A program made the translations under genes and the position numbers. 64,000 nt of DNA from Lactococcus allomyrinae. GTDB taxonomy: Bacteria > Bacillota > Bacilli > Lactobacillales > Streptococcaceae. Positions 32,803 to 42,893 of this stretch are shown piece after piece (position 1 is the first letter of the stretch; the number at the start of each line of letters is the position of its first letter). The stretch covers positions 1,426,001-1,490,000 of the forward strand of contig NZ_CP032627.1 of the NCBI RefSeq assembly GCF_003627095.1, in the 5' to 3' direction. The notes under the pieces were generated by a model, which searched no databases, had not been told where the DNA came from, and saw only the letters and a program-made list of their open reading frames with translations.

Positions 32803-32838
32803 AACCAAAAAATCCTGTCAGTATACTGACAGGATTTT
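32803..32838 (-). terminator. rpoBC terminator containing a 30-bp perfect palindrome
   Basis: Positions 32809-32838 are a perfect palindrome centred on CTGTCAGTATACTGACAG. On the minus strand it ends in a T6 run, making an intrinsic terminator 130 bp after rpoC. The core is the dispersed repeat with a TA spacer. Confidence 0.82.
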
Positions 32839-32969
32839 CTATCCATCAATTTCACATTTTTTTGTTCCATGAAACTGATAAATGATAAATTTTTAACTTA
32901 ACGGAGATAGGAGTACCTAGTTAGGCACCTAAAGCTTTTACAACACCTGTATCTGATGCAATAATCGCC

Positions 32970-35900
32970 TTAATTTTCAACCGTTTCAGTTTCTTCTTTT
33001 TTCACTTCAGGCGCATTGGTCAAATCTGACAATGGCTCGATATTCCGATAGCGGAACATACCAGTACCAGCAGGAATAATCTTACCGATAATAACATTTT
33101 CCTTCAGACCAAGCAAGTGATCTTCTTTACCACGAATCGCAGCATCAGTAAGTACCCGTGTTGTTTCTTGGAATGATGCAGCTGACAAGAATGAATTTGT
33201 TTCAAGAGAAGCCTTAGTAATTCCCATTAATACAGGACGACCAGTAGCAGGTGTTTCTCCATTTAAGAGCGCTTGTTCATTCAATGCTTCAAAATCAGAG
33301 ATATCCATCAAAGTACCTGGCAAGATGTCCGTTGAACCGTTGTCCATAATGCGAACTTTACGGAGCATTTGACGAACCATTACCTCAATGTGCTTATCAC
33401 CAATTTCAACCCCTTGTGAACGGTAAGTTTTTTGAACTTCGCCAAGCAGGTAAGTTTCAACTGACAAAGCATCACGAACTTGAAGCAAGTGTTTAGGTTC
33501 AATAGAACCTTGAATCAACGGTGCACCGCGGTGAATAAATTCACCTTCTTCAACCATAAGGACATCAGCCATACCTACTGTATAACTACGAGTATCTGTT
33601 TGACCTTTAACTGTAATTTCACGTGTACGAGTCGCTGCATCTTCAACAATAGAGTCAACAATACCAGTAACTTCGGTAATGAGTGCTTCCCCTTTAGGAT
33701 TACGTGCTTCAAAAATCTCTTGAACACGAGGCAAACCTTGAGTAATATCTGAGCTAGACGCAACACCACCCGTGTGGAATGTACGCATTGTCAACTGAGT
33801 ACCAGGTTCACCAATAGATTGAGCGGCAATTGTACCAACTGCTTCACCAACTTCAACAGCATCACCAGTGGCCAAGTTAATACCGTAGCAATGTTTACAT
33901 ACACCATGAGGAGTTTTACACGTAAATACTGAGCGAATCGTTACTTCTTTAACCCCAGCATCAACAATTTGACGCGCTACATCTTCAGAAATCAAAGTAT
34001 CATCCGCAATAATCAACTCACCCGTTTCTGGATGGAAAACTGACTTACGTGTGTAACGACCCACCAAACGTTCAAAGAGCGGCTCAACCATTTCTTTACC
34101 AGTAGCGATATCAGAAATAACAAGTCCACGGTCAGTACCACAGTCATCCTCACGAATAATAACATCTTGTGCAACGTCAACCAAACGACGAGTAAGATAA
34201 CCTGAGTCGGCAGTCTTAAGCGCCGTATCGGTCATCCCTTTACGCGCACCGTGAGTTGAGAAGAACATTTCCAAGACAGACAAACCTTCACGGAAGTTTG
34301 AAATGATTGGCAATTCCATGATTTTACCATTAGGAGCGGCCATCAAACCACGCATACCAGCAAGTTGTGAGAAGTTTGAGATATTACCACGGGCACCAGA
34401 GTCCATCATCATAACGATTGGGTTAGACAAGTCTTGACCTTCAATCAGACGACGTTCAAGTTCTTCTTTAGCTTCACGCCAAACGCCAGTGACAGCATTA
34501 TAGCGTTCATCATCAGTAATCAAACCACGACGGAATTGTTTAGTAATTTGTTCTACACGTTTATGAGCGGCTTCGATAATTTCATGCTTATCTTCAACAA
34601 CAGGAATATCTGCAACACCCACGGTCAAACCAGCCAAAGTAGATTGATGATAACCAAGGTCTTTCAGACGGTCAAGGTATTCAGAAGTCGCTGTTGTCCG
34701 ATAACGTTTGAAGACCTCAGCGATAATTTTTCCAAGATAACCTTTTTTGAAAGGTTTAGTTGGTTCAAGCCCTGCAATGACTTCTTTGATGTCTTGACCA
34801 TGTTCCATGAAGAATCGGTCATCTGTAGCACCTGTCAGATTTGCTTCAGTTGGCTCATTCAGGTAAGGCATACCTTCTGGAATGATTGAGTTGAAAATTA
34901 CTTTACCAACGGTAGTAATCAAGATTTTATCTTGATGATTTGGTGTCCAAGGTTTATTGATTGATTTTGTAGCGATACCAATACGTGTATGTAAATGCAC
35001 ATATCCATTACGCATTGCAATTTCAACTTCTTCAGGAGTTGCAAAAATCATTCCTTCGCCTTCACGACCTTTTTCTTCCATCGTGAGGTAGTAGTTACCA
35101 AGGACCATATCTTGAGATGGTGTAACGACTGGTTTACCATCTTTAGGGTTCAAAATATGTTCAGCAGCAAGCATTAAAAGACGTGCTTCAGCTTGTGCTT
35201 CTTCAGACAATGGCAAGTGAATGGCCATTTGGTCACCGTCAAAGTCGGCGTTATAGGCTTCACAAGCAAGTGGGTGAAGACGGATTGCTTTACCATCAAT
35301 TAAGACTGGTTCAAAAGCTTGAATACCCAAACGGTGAAGCGTAGGTGCACGGTTTAGAAGAACAGGGTGTTCCTTAACAACTGTTTCAAGCACATCCCAA
35401 ACATCTGAATCTTGACGTTCAACTTTACGTTTAGCCGCACGAATATTTGCAGCCAACTCACGTTTCACGAGTTCAGACATAACAAATGGTTTGAACAATT
35501 CAATCGCCATTTCACGTGGCACACCACATTGATACATTTTCAAAGTCGGACCAACAGCGATAACCGAACGTCCAGAGTAGTCAACACGTTTACCAAGCAA
35601 GTTTTGACGGAAACGACCTTGTTTACCTTTAAGCATATGGCTTAGTGATTTCAAAGGACGATTACCAGCACCAGTGATTGGGCGACCACGGCGACCATTA
35701 TCAATCAATGTGTCAACAGCTTCTTGAAGCATCCGTTTTTCATTTTGAACAATAATATTTGGAGCGTTAAGTTCCATCAAACGTTTCAAACGGTTATTAC
35801 GGTTAATCACACGACGATACAAGTCATTCAAGTCAGATGTGGCAAAACGACCACCATCAAGTTGAACCATAGGACGCAAATCTGGTGGAATAACTGGTAA

Positions 35901-36593
35901 CACATTCAATACCATCCAAGAAAGTGCATTCCCTGATTTCTTGAAAGCTGTCAAAACATCCAAACGACGAATAATCTTCACACGACGTTGACCAGATACT
36001 GCTTTAAGTTCTTCTTTAAGTTCTGCAACCTCTTTATCAATATCAACATCATTGAGCAAATCTTGGATTGCTTCTGCACCCATTTTTGCAACAAATGAAC
36101 CAAATCCATTTTTAAGAAGTTGTTCACGATATTCCCGCTCAGTCAAAAGTTGTTTTTTCTCAAGATCAGTTTCTTTAGGATCAATAACAACATAACTTGC
36201 AAAATAAATTACTTCTTCAAGTGCACGAGGGCTCATATCAAGTGCAAGCCCCATACGTGACGGAATACCTTTGAAATACCAAATATGTGAAATTGGAGCA
36301 GCAAGCTCAATATGTCCCATACGTTCTCGACGCGCTTTTGCTGTTGTTACTTGAACACCACAAAGTTCACAAACTTGGTTTTTATAGAAAACACCTTTGA
36401 GTTTCCCACAAGCACATTCCCAGTCCTTTTGCGGACCGAAGATACGTTCATCGAAAAGCCCTTCACGTTCTGGTTTTTGTGTACGATAGTTGATTGTTTC
36501 TGGTTTCTTAACTTCACCAAACGACCAGTAACGAATTTTTTGTGGAGATGCGATACCAATTCGCATGCTCTCAAATTTATTTACATCGACCAA
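32970..36593 (-). CDS. rpoC: RNA polymerase beta' subunit
   Basis: A 1207-aa catalytic subunit. The N-terminal zinc site (CACG...CELCG), the catalytic [12 protein letters not shown], the bridge-helix/trigger-loop region ([16 protein letters not shown]) and the second zinc cluster (CGTDRG with [11 protein letters not shown]) are present. I start at TTG 36593, encoding [10 protein letters not shown], because GGAG lies 6 nt upstream and the length then equals the lactococcal protein; an ATG at 36656 would add 21 unrelated residues. Confidence 0.97.
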   Translation of the reverse strand: MVDVNKFESMRIGIASPQKIRYWSFGEVKKPETINYRTQKPEREGLFDERIFGPQKDWECACGKLKGVFYKNQVCELCGVQVTTAKARRERMGHIELAAPISHIWYFKGIPSRMGLALDMSPRALEEVIYFASYVVIDPKETDLEKKQLLTEREYREQLLKNGFGSFVAKMGAEAIQDLLNDVDIDKEVAELKEELKAVSGQRRVKIIRRLDVLTAFKKSGNALSWMVLNVLPVIPPDLRPMVQLDGGRFATSDLNDLYRRVINRNNRLKRLMELNAPNIIVQNEKRMLQEAVDTLIDNGRRGRPITGAGNRPLKSLSHMLKGKQGRFRQNLLGKRVDYSGRSVIAVGPTLKMYQCGVPREMAIELFKPFVMSELVKRELAANIRAAKRKVERQDSDVWDVLETVVKEHPVLLNRAPTLHRLGIQAFEPVLIDGKAIRLHPLACEAYNADFDGDQMAIHLPLSEEAQAEARLLMLAAEHILNPKDGKPVVTPSQDMVLGNYYLTMEEKGREGEGMIFATPEEVEIAMRNGYVHLHTRIGIATKSINKPWTPNHQDKILITTVGKVIFNSIIPEGMPYLNEPTEANLTGATDDRFFMEHGQDIKEVIAGLEPTKPFKKGYLGKIIAEVFKRYRTTATSEYLDRLKDLGYHQSTLAGLTVGVADIPVVEDKHEIIEAAHKRVEQITKQFRRGLITDDERYNAVTGVWREAKEELERRLIEGQDLSNPIVMMMDSGARGNISNFSQLAGMRGLMAAPNGKIMELPIISNFREGLSVLEMFFSTHGARKGMTDTALKTADSGYLTRRLVDVAQDVIIREDDCGTDRGLVISDIATGKEMVEPLFERLVGRYTRKSVFHPETGELIIADDTLISEDVARQIVDAGVKEVTIRSVFTCKTPHGVCKHCYGINLATGDAVEVGEAVGTIAAQSIGEPGTQLTMRTFHTGGVASSSDITQGLPRVQEIFEARNPKGEALITEVTGIVDSIVEDAATRTREITVKGQTDTRSYTVGMADVLMVEEGEFIHRGAPLIQGSIEPKHLLQVRDALSVETYLLGEVQKTYRSQGVEIGDKHIEVMVRQMLRKVRIMDNGSTDILPGTLMDISDFEALNEQALLNGETPATGRPVLMGITKASLETNSFLSAASFQETTRVLTDAAIRGKEDHLLGLKENVIIGKIIPAGTGMFRYRNIEPLSDLTNAPEVKKEETETVEN

Positions 36594-36746
36594 TTTTTTC
36601 TCCACTTCTAGTAAATTTAACGCTGTTTTGATTTTGAGAATTTCTGACAACGACATCGTCTACTAGAAATTCTCATTTTCAAAATTTTCTCATCTTTTTG
36701 TCAACAGAACTGTTGATGATTTATCTAAATACTGTTCATTTTTAAG

Positions 36747-36785
36747 ACTGCTTCACTTCTAAAAGGATTTTAGAAGTGAAGCAGT
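36747..36785. repeat. 18-bp perfect inverted repeat between rpoB and rpoC
   Basis: Arms 36747-36764 and 36768-36785 pair perfectly with a 3-nt loop. There is no T-run after it on the minus strand, so it is not a standard terminator; a long RNA duplex between cistrons is a plausible RNase III site. A second small hairpin (TCAACAG/CTGTTGA) follows near 36700. Confidence 0.75.
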
Positions 36786-36809
36786 ATCTATAGGCTGAAC
36801 CAGTATTAA

Positions 36810-39800
36810 TTATTCTTCATTTTCAGCGTTAATAAGAGCTTCTTCTTCAGTCTCCGCTTGTGCAACAATCGCCTCTTGCGCTTCAAGCATTTCTGGAGTA
36901 ATTTCTGTATTATCAGGACGAGCCATTACTTCATCTTCATCTAATTCACGCAAATCAAGAACATTACTATCTGCATCAAGGACTTTCATATCAAGACCAA
37001 GAGATTGTAACTCTTTAACCAACACGCGGAATGATTCAGGAAGACCTGGTTTAGGAATACGTTCACCTTTGACAATTGCTTCATAAGCGCGCGTACGTCC
37101 AATCACGTCATCTGATTTGTAAGTCAAGATTTCTTGAAGAACATTTGCAGCACCATAAGCTTCAAGTGCCCAAACTTCCATTTCTCCGAAACGTTGTCCA
37201 CCAAATTGTGCTTTACCACCAAGCGGTTGTTGTGTTACAAGTGAGTAAGGACCAACTGAACGGGCATGGAGTTTATCATCAACCATGTGGTGAAGTTTAA
37301 TCATATACATGACACCAACAGAGATACGGTTATCAAATGGTTCTCCTGTACGGCCATCATAAAGAACAGTTTTTGCATCTGCTGACATTCCAGCTTCTTT
37401 AACTGTATCCCAGATATCATCATCTGAGGCACCATCAAAGACTGGTGTTGCGATGTGGATACCGAGTGTACGTGCAGCCATACCGAGGTGAAGTTCCATA
37501 ACCTGTCCAATGTTCATACGTGAAGGGACACCAAGTGGATTCAACATGATATCAATTGGTGTACCATCTGGAAGATAAGGCATATCTTCTACAGGAACGA
37601 TATTTGAAACGACACCTTTATTTCCGTGACGTCCAGCCATCTTATCCCCAACGTGAATTTTACGTTTTTGCGAAATAAACACACGAACCAACTTATTCAC
37701 ACCTGAAGGTAATTCATCACCATTTTCACGAGTAAATACGCGAACATCATGGACAATACCGCCACCTCCGTGAGGAACACGGAGTGAAGTATCACGCACC
37801 TCGCGTGCTTTTTCACCGAAAATCGCACGAAGTAAGCGTTCTTCAGGTGTTGGGTCTGTTTCACCTTTAGGTGTTACTTTACCAACAAGAAGGTCACCAT
37901 CTTTTACTTCGGCACCAATACGAATAATACCTGATTCATCGAGATTTTTGAGTGCTTCCTCACCAACGTTTGGAATCTCACGCGTGATTTCTTCAGGGCC
38001 AAGCTTGGTATCCCGAGTTTCTGATTCATATTCTTCAATGGCAATAGAAGTATAAACGTCATCTTTAATTAGACGTTCAGACATGATAACCGCATCCTCG
38101 AAGTTATATCCTTCCCATGTCATGTAGGCAACAAGTGGGTTTTGTCCCAATGCCATCTCTCCATTTTCCATAGAAGGACCATCAGCAATGATATCGCCTT
38201 TTTCAACCTTTTCACCAAGTTGAGCCAAAGGACGTTGGTTGTATGAAGTTCCTGAGTTTGAACGGCGATATTTTGTAATACCATAAATATCAAGTTCACC
38301 AGAGGTACGACGTACACGGATTTCTTCGCCATCAACGTATTCTACTGTTCCGTCATGTTTGGCAATAATAGCAGCACCTGAGTCGCGTGCAGTTTGGTGT
38401 TCCATACCAGTACCAATCCAAGGGGCATGCGGATCAATCAGCGGCACTGCTTGACGTTGCATGTTTGCTCCCATAAGGGCACGGTTTGAGTCATCATTTT
38501 CAAGGAAAGGAATACACGCTGCAGCTACAGCGATAACCTGTTTAGGTGAAACATCCATGTAATCAGCAGTTGAAGCCTCAACTTCAATGTTATTACCTGT
38601 ATGACGAGCCATAACTGTACTGTTTGCAAATTTTCCTTCTTCAGTCAATGGTGAATTCGCTTGAGCTACTGTATAATTATCTTCTTCATCAGCTGTAAGA
38701 TATTCTACTTCATCTGTAACAACACCATTTGAGCGGTCAATACGACGATATGGTGACATAATGAAGCCATATTCATTGATTTTTGCATAAGAAGACAAGT
38801 TGTTAATCAACCCGATATTTGGACCTTCAGGTGTTTCGATGGGACACATCCGACCGTAGTGAGTGTAATGCACGTCACGAACTTCGTAGGAAGCACGGTC
38901 ACGTGAGATACCACCAGGACCAAGGGCAGAGAAACGGCGCTTGTGAGAAAGCTCTGATAAAGGATTATGTTGGTCCATAAATTGTGAAAGTTGAGATGAA
39001 CCAAAGAATTCTTTAATTGAAGCTGTCACAGGACGAATGTTAATCAAACCTTGCGGTGTGATATTTTCATTTTCCGATGAGGACATACGTTCACGAATCA
39101 CACGTTCCATACGTGAAAGACCGATACGAACTTGGTTTTGGAGTAGTTCACCTACTGAACGAATCCGACGGTTACCCAAGTGGTCAATGTCATCTACTTT
39201 ACCAATTCCTTCAGAAAGTCCTAACCAATAGTTAATATTTGAAATTACATCTGCTGGTGTCAATACACGACATTCGGCATCAGGAGTACCATTTGAAAGC
39301 AGAGTTACTACACGTTCTGAATCTTTTGGTGAGTATACTTTTACGCTTTGCAAAGTGATAGGTTCTGGCACTACTGCATCTGAAGATGGTTCTACAATGA
39401 AATTACCAAGTCCATTATCAAGAAGTGGTTCAATCACATCAAGCACATCACGTGTCACCAATGTATCTGAATTGACAAGGATTTCCCCAGTTTCTGGATC
39501 AACAATTGGCTCTGCCAATGTCAAACCAAGCAAACGATTTTTGAGTGCCAGTTTTTTATTAAATTTATAACGTCCTACAGGAGCAAAATCGTAACGTTTT
39601 GGATCAAAGAAACGTGCTACGAGTAAGCCACGTGAACTATCAGCCGTTTTTGGCTCCCCTGGACGCAGACGGTCATAGATGTCTTTGAGCGCTTCTTCCA
39701 CACGAGTATCAGAAGGGTTCTTATGAACATCTTTTGCTATAGTATCTGTCAAAAGTCGGCTTTCGCCCATGAGTTCAAGGATTTCGTCATCTGAACCAAA

Positions 39801-40400
39801 ACCAAGAGCACGAAGCATTGTAGTGAAAGTTAACTTACGTGTGCGGTCAATACGAACATAACCAATCCCTTTAGCATCTGTATCAAGTTCAAACCATGCA
39901 CCTCGGTTAGGAATTGTCGTGTGTCCAAAGCTTTCAAGACCGTTTTTATCTGTTTTAAGGTGGAAATATGAACCTGGGCTACGCACCAACTGGCTGACGA
40001 TTAAACGTTCTGAACCATTATTGATAAATGTACCCATTTCAGTCATGAGCGGGAAGTCTCCAAAGAAAACTTCTTGTGTTTTCAATTCACCAGTTTCTTT
40101 ATTTACAAGACGGAATGTCACGTAAATTGGTGCTGAATAGTTTGCGTCATGTGCACGCGCTTCTTCAACAGTATATTTAGGTGTTTTCATTTCATAACCG
40201 ACAAATTCGAGCTCCATTGTGCCTGCAAAGTTGTCAATTGGGAACATTTCTTTGAAGACATTTGCAAGCCCTTCGTCAAGGAAGTTCTTATAACTTGATG
40301 TTTGAACTTCAATGAGGTTTGGCAAACCGATTACTTCTTTGATACGTGAAAAACTGCGTCTTGTACGGTGTTTACCGTATTTTACGTCATGTCCTGCCAA
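36810..40400 (-). CDS. rpoB: RNA polymerase beta subunit
   Basis: A 1196-aa subunit forming the other half of the active site. The rifampicin region is intact ([20 protein letters not shown] then [11 protein letters not shown]), with no classical resistance substitution visible. [11 protein letters not shown], the [13 protein letters not shown] lysine motif and [20 protein letters not shown] near the C-terminus are present. It starts with TTG at 40400 after GAGGAG. The acidic C-terminal tail is typical. Confidence 0.97.
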   Translation of the reverse strand: MAGHDVKYGKHRTRRSFSRIKEVIGLPNLIEVQTSSYKNFLDEGLANVFKEMFPIDNFAGTMELEFVGYEMKTPKYTVEEARAHDANYSAPIYVTFRLVNKETGELKTQEVFFGDFPLMTEMGTFINNGSERLIVSQLVRSPGSYFHLKTDKNGLESFGHTTIPNRGAWFELDTDAKGIGYVRIDRTRKLTFTTMLRALGFGSDDEILELMGESRLLTDTIAKDVHKNPSDTRVEEALKDIYDRLRPGEPKTADSSRGLLVARFFDPKRYDFAPVGRYKFNKKLALKNRLLGLTLAEPIVDPETGEILVNSDTLVTRDVLDVIEPLLDNGLGNFIVEPSSDAVVPEPITLQSVKVYSPKDSERVVTLLSNGTPDAECRVLTPADVISNINYWLGLSEGIGKVDDIDHLGNRRIRSVGELLQNQVRIGLSRMERVIRERMSSSENENITPQGLINIRPVTASIKEFFGSSQLSQFMDQHNPLSELSHKRRFSALGPGGISRDRASYEVRDVHYTHYGRMCPIETPEGPNIGLINNLSSYAKINEYGFIMSPYRRIDRSNGVVTDEVEYLTADEEDNYTVAQANSPLTEEGKFANSTVMARHTGNNIEVEASTADYMDVSPKQVIAVAAACIPFLENDDSNRALMGANMQRQAVPLIDPHAPWIGTGMEHQTARDSGAAIIAKHDGTVEYVDGEEIRVRRTSGELDIYGITKYRRSNSGTSYNQRPLAQLGEKVEKGDIIADGPSMENGEMALGQNPLVAYMTWEGYNFEDAVIMSERLIKDDVYTSIAIEEYESETRDTKLGPEEITREIPNVGEEALKNLDESGIIRIGAEVKDGDLLVGKVTPKGETDPTPEERLLRAIFGEKAREVRDTSLRVPHGGGGIVHDVRVFTRENGDELPSGVNKLVRVFISQKRKIHVGDKMAGRHGNKGVVSNIVPVEDMPYLPDGTPIDIMLNPLGVPSRMNIGQVMELHLGMAARTLGIHIATPVFDGASDDDIWDTVKEAGMSADAKTVLYDGRTGEPFDNRISVGVMYMIKLHHMVDDKLHARSVGPYSLVTQQPLGGKAQFGGQRFGEMEVWALEAYGAANVLQEILTYKSDDVIGRTRAYEAIVKGERIPKPGLPESFRVLVKELQSLGLDMKVLDADSNVLDLRELDEDEVMARPDNTEITPEMLEAQEAIVAQAETEEEALINAENEE

Positions 40401-40534
40401 GTGTTTTCTCCTCTATATTTTTTAGATTTGATTAAAAAAGTCTGTGTTTTTGATGAGTTTCTAATAAAAAAATCTGAAAAGTCGGTAGTTTGTCTTTTTA
40501 ATAACTTTTTCTAATTTCTCTAATGAAAGACGCC

Positions 40535-40569
40535 AAAAAAGCAACGAAAACTCCTGTTTTTCGTTGCTT
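40535..40569 (-). terminator. Attenuator-like hairpin in the rpoB leader
   Basis: A 12-bp stem, AAGCAACGAAAA/TTTTCGTTGCTT, followed by a T-run lies within the leader, so it could cause premature termination. The loop contains CAGGAG. Confidence 0.75.
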
Positions 40570-40625
40570 ACAAAGCCTATGGGGACAATAGATCCCACAG
40601 ATTTTGCTGACAAACCATTATTCCC

Positions 40626-40654
40626 ATTATACACTATTCTGTTTACTTTATCAA
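40626..40654 (-). promoter_or_regulatory. Promoter of rpoBC
   Basis: TTGATA, 17 nt, TATAAT on the minus strand, between the CodY-like gene and rpoB. Confidence 0.82.
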
Positions 40655-40710
40655 GAGATGAGCCATTGAAAAGAACCAGATTAATTCAAGAATTTCTATT
40701 AATAAAATAG

Positions 40711-41313
40711 CTATAATTCTATTTTTTCAATGATAGCTTTGAACGATTCTAGCTCTGTGCGAGAAAGCGAACCAACAAGTGTTGCTAATGTATTGTCTCT
40801 GCGCTTATTTTCTAATTCTTCTAACATCAAGTAAGAAAGCTGAGTGCCAATAATTGAAGCTAAGAACTCTACCAATATTAGTTGCTCTACTTCAAGAGGA
40901 TTATTAGACAAAATAAAAATCGTGCCGATACGTAGACTGCTGCCATAAACGGGGGCTACAGTGACTGAACTTTCTGAGTAATATTCTGCAAGCTCTTTCA
41001 CTGATGCAAGAATGGAGTCTTCTATCTTTTTATTATGGTTGATTTCGTAAAATGCTAGGGTAGCTGCTGCAACACTCTCTGGAAGCTTTTGATAATTAAA
41101 AAATGTTTTTAGCGTGTTTGAATTTTGCTTATCTGTATGTGAATAATGATACCCTAAGAAATTTCTTTTAGAGTCAACAATAAAAAGGTCGCACCCTAAA
41201 AATTCTGCAAGCTTATCCATTAACAGTTGATAAGGGAATTCTTTTGAGAAATCTACTGGTGTTGTTCTCAGTAAAGCTGTCATTTGCTTTGTTTTATCAA
41301 AAAATTTATCCAC
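40711..41313 (-). CDS. CodY-like GAF-domain protein lacking the DNA-binding domain
   Basis: A 200-aa protein colinear with CodY over the N-terminal GAF ligand domain: FFDKTKQMTALLRTTPVDF, CDLFIVDSKRNFLGYHY, KLPESVAAATLAFYE and VTVAPVYGSSLRIGTIFIL. The linker RRDNTLATLVGSLSRTELES corresponds to CodY RKDTMATMAVNTLSYSEM. The protein then stops after FKAIIEKIEL, where CodY continues into a winged HTH of about 60 residues. DNA beyond the stop shows no HTH remnant. GTG start at 41313 with AAGGAG. It may sense branched-chain amino acids without binding DNA, for example by dimerising with full CodY; this is inference. Confidence 0.8.
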   Translation of the reverse strand: MDKFFDKTKQMTALLRTTPVDFSKEFPYQLLMDKLAEFLGCDLFIVDSKRNFLGYHYSHTDKQNSNTLKTFFNYQKLPESVAAATLAFYEINHNKKIEDSILASVKELAEYYSESSVTVAPVYGSSLRIGTIFILSNNPLEVEQLILVEFLASIIGTQLSYLMLEELENKRRDNTLATLVGSLSRTELESFKAIIEKIEL

Positions 41314-41387
41314 CTTTTTCTCCTTATATCGTTTTAACCAAACTAGATTTATAATAATCAAAACAACGTATTCTTTTAATTACATTT

Positions 41388-41416
41388 ATGTTATCACACT
41401 TATCTTCAAGTGTCAA
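41388..41416 (-). promoter_or_regulatory. Promoter of the CodY-like gene
   Basis: TTGACA, 17 nt, TAACAT on the minus strand; leader about 70 nt. Confidence 0.75.
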
Positions 41417-41501
41417 ACTTCTTACGTATTAGGAAAATCAGGTTATTTGTTAAAAAATTTGGAACATTTTTATTTTTTTCGTTTATAATCCTATTTTTTT
41501 C

Positions 41502-41530
41502 TTCCCACTTCTTATATTCTATGTTATAAT
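41502..41530 (+). promoter_or_regulatory. Promoter of the LexA-like regulator
   Basis: TTCCCA, 17 nt, TGT-TATAAT (extended -10) on the plus strand; divergent from the CodY-like promoter with about 85 bp between the two -35 boxes. Confidence 0.65.
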
Positions 41531-41587
41531 AACTATATTACAAATGTTTTAAAAATATATCTTTTATTGTAATTTGGAGAATACAAT

Positions 41588-42271
41588 ATGTTTTATGATC
41601 GTTTAAAAAAATTAGTCACTGAGTCTCATAAATCTTTTAATCGTGTCGAAAGAGAGTTGGGTTATCCCAGAAATGCTCTTGCTAACTATCGTTTGGGTAA
41701 GGAACCTAGCGCAAAACGTTTGACTGAGATTGCAGATTATTTTGGGGTTACATCCGAATATCTTCTTGGAAAAGATGATGAATATAGCTACAAAAAAGCT
41801 CAATTATTATTTGATGGGCTTGATGAAGAAAGAAAACAAAAGCTATTGGAATACATTCAAGAAAGAATTGATGTGCTAAAAAGCATCGATGAAACTTTCG
41901 TTTCTTTATCGGTTACGCGGTTTGTCTATTGTGGCAACGATACTTGGACAATACAGTCAAATGACCGTACGATTAATTTTCCTGTTAACCAGCTTCCTGA
42001 GGATTATGATGCTGTTTTTGAACTTGTTGGTGGAGCTTTAGAGCCAACTTCCCCTAATGCAACTGGCAATCTGATATTTATTAAGTATGATGAAAATAAC
42101 CAAGTGAGTGCGGTTCATACTTTTCAACTTGACCATGAACATTATGCCAAACTTCTTACTGGCGATGGCAAAGTGTTCTATCTCAATCGGTCAGATAATA
42201 CCGAGTATGAAGATGTTCCTGTTACTTGTGGCAAGATTGGTAAAGTCTATCATTCCACATCGCTCCTTTAA
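41588..42271 (+). CDS. XRE regulator with a LexA/CI-like C-terminal domain
   Basis: A 227-aa protein. An N-terminal Cro/CI HTH (about 3-65, FNRVERELGYPRNALANYRLGKEP) is followed by a helical linker (70-100) and a C-terminal S24-like fold (about 110-225). In active LexA/CI proteins the nucleophile is in a G-D-S-M-E/P block; here the equivalent is ELVGGALEPTSP, with Ala where Ser is expected, while a Lys remains in HYAKLLTGDGK. It is therefore probably a non-cleavable regulator. SD TTGGAGA. It is divergently paired with the CodY-like gene. Confidence 0.78.
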   Translation: MFYDRLKKLVTESHKSFNRVERELGYPRNALANYRLGKEPSAKRLTEIADYFGVTSEYLLGKDDEYSYKKAQLLFDGLDEERKQKLLEYIQERIDVLKSIDETFVSLSVTRFVYCGNDTWTIQSNDRTINFPVNQLPEDYDAVFELVGGALEPTSPNATGNLIFIKYDENNQVSAVHTFQLDHEHYAKLLTGDGKVFYLNRSDNTEYEDVPVTCGKIGKVYHSTSLL

Positions 42272-42598
42272 ACTGATCTTTTTCTCTACGTGTTACCAGA
42301 GTTTATTCTTTCGTCTTTGATAAGCGCATGGTTTAGTTTGCTCTTGATTTCTCTGTTGACCTAGTGAAAACTTGCTCGCTCATTTCAAATGAAGAATCCT
42401 AGATTAAATCTAGGATTTTTTATTCTTCTTCATTATCAGTTATACTAGTTCCACTTTAAAATCCGTTAGGTTTTTTGTCCATTCGCTCTATCTCCGCTTC
42501 ACTGGCATTCTTGCTACAATAGCGACTAATCAAACGAATGGAGACACTTTACAGAATGGCACAACAGCAATTCGTTGTCATTTTTTATGACAGATTAG
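42272..42598. other. 327-bp intergenic region after the LexA-like regulator
   Basis: Contains the plus-strand terminator at 42395-42423, one copy of the TTCCACTTTAAAAT element (near 42453), an inverted repeat CCATTCG/CGAATGG (42478-42484 and 42536-42542) and TGTCAT/ATGACA near the end. No ORF. Confidence 0.5.
42395..42423 (+). terminator. Terminator of the LexA-like regulator gene
   Basis: An 11-bp perfect stem, AATCCTAGATT/AATCTAGGATT, followed by T-run; 124 bp past the stop. Confidence 0.82.
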
Positions 42599-42889
42599 CT
42601 ATAGTTTTACTTTCCCTTGAGTAGAAACCTCTAAGCCTTCTGCTCGTAAACGCGCAATTTGCTCGGTACGTCCTGGCTCTGGTAAACTAATTACTCCTTT
42701 GGATGAAATAACACGCCACCACGGAAGCTGATATTTTTTTGACATTGAATGTAGGACGCGTGAAACTTGTCTTGCACCGTTAGAAAGCCCTGCAAGTTTT
42801 CCCACATCTCTATAACTCATGACTGTTCCTTCTGGTATTTCTATCAGTACTGACAGAATTTTTTTCGTCGTTTCTGTAAGTTCTGTCAT
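42599..42889 (-). CDS. Alkyltransferase-like protein (ATL)
   Basis: A 96-aa homologue of the C-terminal domain of O6-alkylguanine-DNA alkyltransferase. The canonical PCHRV is PWWRVISSKG here, so the acceptor Cys is replaced by Trp; ATL proteins bind alkylated guanine without repairing it and route it to nucleotide excision repair. GTVMSYRDVGKLAGLSNGARQVSRVL is the DNA-binding helix pair. Start ATG 42889 lies 4 nt after the pepO stop; a repeat copy (ILSVLIE) lies at residues 11-17. Confidence 0.85.
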   Translation of the reverse strand: MTELTETTKKILSVLIEIPEGTVMSYRDVGKLAGLSNGARQVSRVLHSMSKKYQLPWWRVISSKGVISLPEPGRTEQIARLRAEGLEVSTQGKVKL

Positions 42890-42893
42890 TTGA

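Larger units (their letters stand above)
40401..40654 (-). other. Leader region of rpoB
   Basis: A leader of about 219 nt between the promoter and rpoB, with no ORF. It holds the strong hairpin at 40535-40569 and resembles in position the Lacto-rpoB RNA described upstream of rpoB in Lactobacillales; I cannot verify the consensus by eye. Confidence 0.55.

Noticed and set aside
34434-34889. 151-codon plus-strand open frame opposite rpoC
   Set aside because: Antisense to a highly conserved region of rpoC with no initiation signal.
42490-42590. Small RNA on the plus strand (TGC-TACAAT then an ACAAC/GTTGT hairpin with a T-run)
   Set aside because: Stem of only 5 bp and no -35 box; too weak to call.
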